From: Ga0077555 sp963746315
GTDB taxonomy: Bacteria > Pseudomonadota > Alphaproteobacteria > Rhizobiales > Hyphomicrobiaceae
Reading direction: 5' to 3'
Assembly (NCBI GenBank): GCA_963746315.1
Contig: CAVVAR010000003.1
Coordinates: 682,001-746,000, forward strand
DNA length: 64,000 nucleotides
In this document: positions 59,190 through 64,000 of the stretch, one piece after another
Numbering within the stretch: position 1 is the stretch's first letter
Layout of the letters: every line of letters begins with the position of its first letter
Program-made: the position numbers and the translations under genes
The notes under the pieces: generated by a model
Databases searched by the model: none
The model's input: the letters and a program-made list of their open reading frames with translations, nothing else
What the model was told of the DNA's origin: nothing

Positions 59190-59515
59190 GGCAACTGCGA
59201 GCGGATCGCAACTTGACGAATGTCTGACGGTCGGCGCCCTCGCGGCGCCGGCCGTCAGCTTTTTCCGGCGAGCTTCTCCGATTTGCCTAACCGCCCCGTA
59301 CGGGTCTACGCTTTGTCAAATTTCAGAAAACGGAGCGCCGCTTCCGACGCGGACGGCGCCATATGATGATCTTGAGTGACTGCCTCTAGGCGCTGGAAAC
59401 GGGTGAGCGCGAGGGCAGGGGGAGCGGACGCGGGACGCTATCGCCCGCGACACCCGAGAGCGAGAGGGTCGCCGGACCGGTTGTCCGGTCGGCTCCGAAA
59501 CGGAGGAAGCGTTTC
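59190..59515 (+). other. Intergenic region after secA
   Basis: 326 bp. It holds the secA terminator (59224-59266) and should contain the promoter of the following two-gene module. No other gene is visible. Confidence 0.55.
59224..59266 (+). terminator. Rho-independent terminator of secA
   Basis: Stem CTGACGGTCGGCGCC / GGCGCCGGCCGTCAG (59224-59238 and 59244-59258; one wobble), loop CTCGC, followed by CTTTTTCC. It is one of the strongest terminators in the window. Confidence 0.93.
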
Positions 59516-61120
59516 ATGGCTCAGCTCGGCGGAGCAGCAACTGTAGACCAGCTGCATGACGAGATTCGCGGGGTGCGTTATCGCGAGGCGACGAGCACGT
59601 TCTGCCGGCTCGTGACCGAGGAGAAGCGATCGATCAAGGACACCATCAAGGACGCCATCGCCGCCGCAGCGCCCTACGTCCAGGTTCCCTCCCACATGAT
59701 GCGGCTGCCGAGCGGCGAGATGCGCGGCGTCAACTACGATCACACCATCCTCGGCTGGCGCGGCGCCATAGCGTTGATGCGCGAGCTGGAGGGCGCGAAG
59801 GCGGTCCTGCCGAGCGTCCAGGCCATGTGGTACGTGCCCCAGGGGCTGAACGTGTGGGAGCAGGTCGTCTGCGAGTTTCCGGGCCATTACGCCCGAGATG
59901 CCGAGCAGTGCAACCGCAAGTTCCCGGGGGCGGACGACCATCACGACCGGTTCGACGGACCGGCCTGGAACCCGCCGAGGATCTACTTCGAGGATCACCC
60001 CCCGATCGAGGGAGGCTCGGTCGACGACCGGCTGGCGCGCATGAACTGGGCCATCGCCGAGGGTGACAAGGCCGAGGCTTACGGTCTGTTTCTCGGCCTC
60101 GCCAAAAGCTCCGAGCACCGCCAGCGCCTCAAGGACTCGATCCTGTTCGCAGGCATCATCGACCTACAGGACACCATCATCAACCGCGGCGGCTACCAGA
60201 ACATCGGCCACAAGGCGCTCCGCGCCCGCGCCTTGGTCGATATCGCCGACTATCTCGGGTGGGACCAGTCTCACGAGTTGATCTACACGGTCGTGCCCGA
60301 CCTCGGCTGCTCGCCCCGCCTCTATGGCTTATGGAGCGAGATCAGCAACATCTGCCGGATGGAGATCCCTGGCCACGCCACCATCCCCAAGCGCTCCGAC
60401 AAGCCGCTCACCGAGCGCGAGCTCGACGACCTGACAGAGGTGCTGCTGTGGGGTGGCCCGTTCGACGTCAATGCCGCCGTCATGGCCTTGTTCAAGCGCG
60501 GCGCCGGCATCCTCGATGTCGGTGACGCGGTCATGGTCTGCTTCCAGAAATACCTGATCGACGTGCTCGAGAACCCTCACGCCTTCCTGCATCCGACGCA
60601 CGCGCTCGACTATCTGAACGTGGTGCTTGCCTGGGTCCGCGAGCACGACAATCCGCATCAGGTTAAGGGCGTCTTCATGGCCGCCCGCTTCATGAACGAC
60701 GCCATCCGGTCGAACGCCATGTTCCCTCGTGACCCGGCCTACACGCTCGAGCCGCGCAAGGCCTACCGTGGCTGGGCCGACAGCATCGCCGTCGATCGCC
60801 TTCTGCCGGTCCTGGAGGAGCACGCCTTGGCTCAGGACGCCCCGCGCGCCTGCGCGCTTGTCGATTCCTACCTCGACCGTACGACGGAGCGTCAGGCCCT
60901 TCTCGAGACCGTCACCTATGCGGCCTGCCACTGGCAGAACGACCCGCACGTCATGCGCAACTGCGCATCCTCGCTCGAGGAGTACCGCCACAACCGGACG
61001 TCACGTCGCGACGACATCATCCGCGGTTACGTCAAGCACCAGTCCCGCTACATCAAGCGGGCCCTGGTCCACGACTGCTACCGCGTCTACGCCGACCACT
61101 TTCGTCCAGCCAACGGTTGA
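59516..61120 (+). CDS. Uncharacterised 534-residue protein, first gene of an unknown pair
   Basis: I do not recognise a named family. It begins MAQLGGAATVDQLHDEIRGV and has no signal peptide or membrane helix, so it is a cytoplasmic protein. Predicted mostly alpha-helical. Histidine-rich conserved-looking segments are VPSHMMRLPSGEMRGVNYDHT, RGGYQNIGHKALRARALV, WDQSHELIYTVVPDLG and HPTHALDYLNVVLAWVREHD; these could bind a metal or other cofactor. It shows no transposon, phage or toxin-type sequence. Codon use (GC-rich third positions) is like its neighbours, so it is not a recent acquisition. The SD GAGGGAGG for the next gene overlaps its stop, implying cotranscription. Function unknown. Confidence 0.85.
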   Translation: MAQLGGAATVDQLHDEIRGVRYREATSTFCRLVTEEKRSIKDTIKDAIAAAAPYVQVPSHMMRLPSGEMRGVNYDHTILGWRGAIALMRELEGAKAVLPSVQAMWYVPQGLNVWEQVVCEFPGHYARDAEQCNRKFPGADDHHDRFDGPAWNPPRIYFEDHPPIEGGSVDDRLARMNWAIAEGDKAEAYGLFLGLAKSSEHRQRLKDSILFAGIIDLQDTIINRGGYQNIGHKALRARALVDIADYLGWDQSHELIYTVVPDLGCSPRLYGLWSEISNICRMEIPGHATIPKRSDKPLTERELDDLTEVLLWGGPFDVNAAVMALFKRGAGILDVGDAVMVCFQKYLIDVLENPHAFLHPTHALDYLNVVLAWVREHDNPHQVKGVFMAARFMNDAIRSNAMFPRDPAYTLEPRKAYRGWADSIAVDRLLPVLEEHALAQDAPRACALVDSYLDRTTERQALLETVTYAACHWQNDPHVMRNCASSLEEYRHNRTSRRDDIIRGYVKHQSRYIKRALVHDCYRVYADHFRPANG

Positions 61121-61132
61121 GGGAGGCCAAGG

Positions 61133-61510
61133 ATGTCGACCGTAAGCCAAACGCTCAAGGACCACTGGCGCGTTCGCAACGCGGCCGCCGCCGCCCTTGC
61201 CGCAAGCGAGCAGGAAATGTGCCGTTACATACGCGCGGCCAGCGTCGACGACCTTGTCGCGTTGATCGACACGTTCTCTCCGGCTCGTTCCGCTGGCCCG
61301 GAGTGGACGCGAACCTTTGAGCCGCTTGTCGAGCGTCTTTGGGCCTGGTGCGATGACGCGACAATGCTGGCGCTTGCCGAGAAGTATCGCGCGCGCGGCA
61401 TGCCCTGGATGGCTGTCGCGAAGACGCTATCGCCGGAGCATGGGGCACGGACGCGGGCGGATCTCCGCCATCCGGCGTGGGCACGCCTCCCAGCACTCAC
61501 GATCGCCTGA
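61133..61510 (+). CDS. Uncharacterised 125-residue protein, second gene of an unknown pair
   Basis: A small protein, MSTVSQTLKDHWRVRNAAAA, probably all-helical and soluble. It has only two Cys (SEQEMCRYIRAA and LWAWCDDATMLALAEKY). A strong ribosome-binding site (GAGGGAGG) lies between the preceding stop and this ATG, only 12 bp apart. No family could be assigned. It probably forms a complex with, or assists, the 534-residue protein upstream. Confidence 0.75.
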   Translation: MSTVSQTLKDHWRVRNAAAAALAASEQEMCRYIRAASVDDLVALIDTFSPARSAGPEWTRTFEPLVERLWAWCDDATMLALAEKYRARGMPWMAVAKTLSPEHGARTRADLRHPAWARLPALTIA

Positions 61511-61606
61511 GACTATGAGCGAGCGGCTGGTCGATTGGCGAAGGGCGCCCGCGATGACATCCGGAGTGCCAGCCGGGTGGTAAAACGGCTCAGCCATGCT
61601 CGTCCC

Positions 61607-61643
61607 TGCTCCCCCGGAGGAGAGGGGTAGGGTGAGGGGGCGG
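61607..61643. repeat. G-rich intergenic repeat
   Basis: CTCCCCCGGAGGAGAGGGG followed by TAGGGTGAGGGGG. Similar CCCTCACCCTA...CTCC elements are scattered in intergenic DNA of many proteobacteria. Only one copy is seen in this window, so the repeat family cannot be proved here. Confidence 0.4.
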
Positions 61644-61671
61644 CGATCCTGAGCAATGCCCGCCCGGCGTC

Positions 61672-63435
61672 CTACCACCCCACCGCGTAGGTCGCGCGCC
61701 TGGGATCGGCAGCCGCCGTCAGAACGCCGGCCTTCGTGTCCTTGACGATCGTGTTGACGGTCCCGGCGAGCCGCGTCCAGTCAGGCCAGCGCAGCACGTC
61801 GTGTCCGAGTGCCTCGAGCCCCTGGAACGTCGCCTCGTCCATGCGGCCTTCCACCGCCAGCCGATTGGGATAGGCCTCGTGTGGCTCGAAGCTCGACGGG
61901 AAAGCGTAGCTCGCGAACCTCGGCGCCTCGACCGCCGTGCGCAGATCCATGCCGAATACGTTGACGTTCAGTAGAACCTGCAGCATCGCCTGCGTCTGCA
62001 CGTCTCCGCCTGGCGTTCCGAACGGCATCAATGCGCGCCCGTCCTCGAGAATGGCGATGGCCGGATTGGGCGTCAGCCGCGGCCGTTTCCCCGGCATCAC
62101 CTCCGATGGATGGCCCTCGTCCGCCCACGACTGGCTGCCGCGTCCCGACGCGATCATCCCCGTCCCCGGGATCAGCTCGGCATCGTAGGAGGCGTCGCTC
62201 GGCGTCGCCGAGAACACGTTGCCCGCACTGTCGATCACACAGCAGTAGGTCGTATCCGGTGACAGAGCCGGCGTCCGCTCCCGCGGCACGTTCGGAGCGG
62301 CGGCACGCGGCCATCCGTCGATCGCGACTGCCTCCCTGAGATCCGGGAACGCGCGCTGCGGATCGATCAGCGCCCGGCGCTTGGCTTGCAGCTCCGTCGA
62401 CAGCAGCGCATCCAGCGGCACGTCGACGAACCGCGGATCACCGAAATACGCCTCGCGATCCGCGCAGGCGAGCTTCACGGCCTCGGTCAACAGGTGGATG
62501 TAGGCTGGCGAGTTGTGGCCGAGAGCGGCGAGGTCGTCCTTCTCAAGCATCCGCATCAGCATCGCGAGCAGTGGCCCTTGGCACCACGCGCCGCAAGTGT
62601 AGACCTCGAGACGCCCTTGCCGGAAACGCACCGGTGCCTCGATCCGGGCTCGGAATCCCGCCATGTCCTCCCGCGTTAGCCAGCCGCCGTTGGCGGCATG
62701 ATACCCGCAGATGGTCGCCGCGATGTCGCCCTCGTAGAAGGCGCGGTGAGCGGCCGCGAGGCCGGCGGCGCGGCCCTTGCCGGCAGCCGCCTTCTCCTCG
62801 TCCACCATGTACTGGATCGACCGCGCGAGGTCGGTTTGGCGGAAGATCTCGCCCGGTGTCGGCGGTCGTCCGTTAGGCAGGAACACGGCCGTGTTGCCGG
62901 GAAAGCGCCTGTACTTGTCCTGGTTGGCGACGATCGTGTCGCAGAACCGCGGATCGGCCGCAAAGCCTTCGCCCGCCAGCCGGATGGCGGCGGATGCCAC
63001 CTCGCCGAAGCTCATCGTGCCGTAGCGCTCGAGCGCCGTGATCCAGCCCGACGGGGCCCCCGGCACCACGGCACGCATCAATCCGTCCGGAATGCGCCCG
63101 CCGTGCTTCTCGCGGAAATAGGCGGATGACGCCTTGGCGGGCCAGACGCCGAGCCCGTCGATGGTGATCACCTCGCCGGTTGCCGCGAGGCGGATCATGG
63201 TCGGCGCGACGCCCGCGACATTGACCAGATCGCAGCACGTCACGCCGAGCGCGAGGCCGGTCGCGACGCCCGCATCGACGGCATTGCCGCCCGCTTCGAG
63301 AATGAGAAAACCGGCGTGTGCCGCCGCGTGGTGGCCGGCCGAGACCATGTGGCGCGTGCCGGTCAGCACGTTGCCATGCGTCGTCAGGCCCTTGAGGCCG
63401 ATGACGTCACCCGCCGTCTTGCTGAAGCCACCCAT
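61672..63435 (-). CDS. Gamma-glutamyltransferase family protein
   Basis: A 587-residue protein of the N-terminal-nucleophile GGT family. The N-terminal half begins MVSAGHHAAAHAGFLILEAGGNAVDAGVATGLALGV and contains GVWPAKASSAYFREKHGG. The predicted nucleophile Thr starts the small subunit at DTTYCCVIDSAGNVFSATPSDA. C-terminal NPAIAILEDGRALMPFGTPGGDVQTQAMLQVLLNV is typical. No signal peptide is visible, so it should be cytoplasmic, unlike classical periplasmic GGT. Members cleave gamma-glutamyl amides or related lactams such as cephalosporin side chains. The start at 63435 was chosen over an upstream ATG. Confidence 0.9.
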   Translation of the reverse strand: MGGFSKTAGDVIGLKGLTTHGNVLTGTRHMVSAGHHAAAHAGFLILEAGGNAVDAGVATGLALGVTCCDLVNVAGVAPTMIRLAATGEVITIDGLGVWPAKASSAYFREKHGGRIPDGLMRAVVPGAPSGWITALERYGTMSFGEVASAAIRLAGEGFAADPRFCDTIVANQDKYRRFPGNTAVFLPNGRPPTPGEIFRQTDLARSIQYMVDEEKAAAGKGRAAGLAAAHRAFYEGDIAATICGYHAANGGWLTREDMAGFRARIEAPVRFRQGRLEVYTCGAWCQGPLLAMLMRMLEKDDLAALGHNSPAYIHLLTEAVKLACADREAYFGDPRFVDVPLDALLSTELQAKRRALIDPQRAFPDLREAVAIDGWPRAAAPNVPRERTPALSPDTTYCCVIDSAGNVFSATPSDASYDAELIPGTGMIASGRGSQSWADEGHPSEVMPGKRPRLTPNPAIAILEDGRALMPFGTPGGDVQTQAMLQVLLNVNVFGMDLRTAVEAPRFASYAFPSSFEPHEAYPNRLAVEGRMDEATFQGLEALGHDVLRWPDWTRLAGTVNTIVKDTKAGVLTAAADPRRATYAVGW

Positions 63436-63575
63436 CGCATGCGCTCCCGCTGTCGCGCGGCCACACGGCCGCAACCCGAAGCTTCGGGCAGGACGGCGCT
63501 GTCATCAAGCGCGAACTTCCAGCGATCCCCCCGCGCGACCCAGCTGGCTGCGCGTAGCGCTATCGGTTTGCACAA

Positions 63576-64000
63576 CTAGGACTCCTTTTCCTCCATCAGC
63601 TCGATCGAGACGTTGTCGGGCGCCTGGATGTAGCAGAGCAGGCTTCCGTTCACGCCGCTCTTGAGGGGCACTGGGAAGGCCACTCCCTTCGCGGCAAGCC
63701 CTTCGCAGAACGCCCTGAGATCACCTCGGTACATGAAGCCGAAGTGATCCGTGCCCCATTCGTTGTGGCTCGAGAAATCCCCGAAACCCCTTATCGGCGT
63801 CGCATCTTTCGGCGCCTCGCTCGGCCGTTGTCCTCGGATCAGGATCGTCATTCCGCCGAGTTCGACGAAGATCTGCGGCGCGCCACGTGCCATCGTCTCG
63901 GCCGCGATCGTGGCGCCGAGCATCTCGACATACCATCGCGCGCTGGCGTGGGGATCGCGGGCGATGATGTGCACATGGTCGAACTTGAATGCCGGATTGC
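63576..64000 (-). CDS. VOC-family protein, truncated by the window edge
   Basis: The visible 141 residues form a vicinal-oxygen-chelate domain: FKFDHVHIIARDPHASARWYVEMLGA, then GTDHFGFMYRGDLRAF and YIQAPDNVSIELMEEKES. The frame has no stop up to position 64000, so the true start lies further right. Metal-ligand candidates are the His in FDHVHI and DHFGF and the Glu in IELME. It lies 140 bp upstream of the GGT-family gene on the same strand. Confidence 0.85.
   Translation of the reverse strand, partial: NPAFKFDHVHIIARDPHASARWYVEMLGATIAAETMARGAPQIFVELGGMTILIRGQRPSEAPKDATPIRGFGDFSSHNEWGTDHFGFMYRGDLRAFCEGLAAKGVAFPVPLKSGVNGSLLCYIQAPDNVSIELMEEKES

Overview
The window is 64 kb of GC-rich chromosome from an alphaproteobacterium, most likely of the order Hyphomicrobiales (Rhizobiales) or a close relative. 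The evidence is an alphaproteobacterial rrn operon (16S, tRNA-Ile, tRNA-Ala, 23S, 5S), an NdvA/ChvA-type cyclic beta-1,2-glucan exporter, a CpdR-like receiver, a complete rhizobial-style C-P lyase cluster, and core genes such as fabI, sdhB, ftsE/ftsX, hpt, infC and secA. No transposase, integrase, prophage or CRISPR array was seen.

Layout. 1-2.6 kb: a molybdenum hydroxylase operon (coxM-coxS-coxL type, minus strand, last gene cut by the window edge). 2.7-14.9 kb: housekeeping genes (HAD hydrolase, arfB, fabI, two lysine/alanine-rich histone H1-like proteins, sdhB, an LppC-type lipoprotein, rsmI, a frameshifted yraN, a LysR regulator, ftsEX, hpt, a CpdR-like receiver). 15-23.9 kb: an accessory catabolic region with an LLM flavin oxidoreductase, acyl-CoA dehydrogenase, VOC protein, SDR, class III aminotransferase, TauD-type dioxygenase, P450, GST and a 26-residue membrane peptide. 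24-37.4 kb: phosphonate uptake and C-P lyase. The transport genes phnC-phnD1-phnD2-phnE1-phnE2 run into a convergent phnF, and phnF is divergent from phnG-H-I-J-K-L-acetyltransferase-phnM-2H phosphoesterase (DUF1045). phnN is on the opposite strand, overlaps the 2H gene tail to tail, and sits 5 bp behind a glycosyltransferase. 37.4-42.3 kb: glycosyltransferase, flavin monooxygenase and an M23 peptidase. 42.5-48.3 kb: rrn operon with promoter, boxA, processing stems and terminator. 48.4-59.3 kb: hydrolase, glycosyltransferase, infC, a DAO-family oxidase, ndvA, a parvulin and secA. 59.5-61.5 kb: a two-gene module I cannot assign. 61.7-64 kb: a gamma-glutamyltransferase-family protein and a truncated VOC protein.

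Phosphonate system. PhnC with two PhnD proteins and two PhnE permeases would import phosphonates. PhnG-L make the C-P lyase core, with PhnJ keeping its radical-SAM cysteines. PhnM and PhnN process the ribose intermediates, and the 2H protein is a candidate for the missing PhnP step. PhnF probably represses the cluster through two perfect TGTCTAGACA palindromes placed 30 bp apart in the phnF-phnG gap. phnE2 carries a single-base frameshift that, if real, would damage uptake.

Most informative observations: infC starts at an ATC codon fixed by a perfectly spaced AAAGGAG; the twin PhnF operators; two one-base frameshifts (yraN, phnE2); a long-range inverted repeat that encloses 23S plus 5S rRNA; and the uncharacterised pair behind secA.
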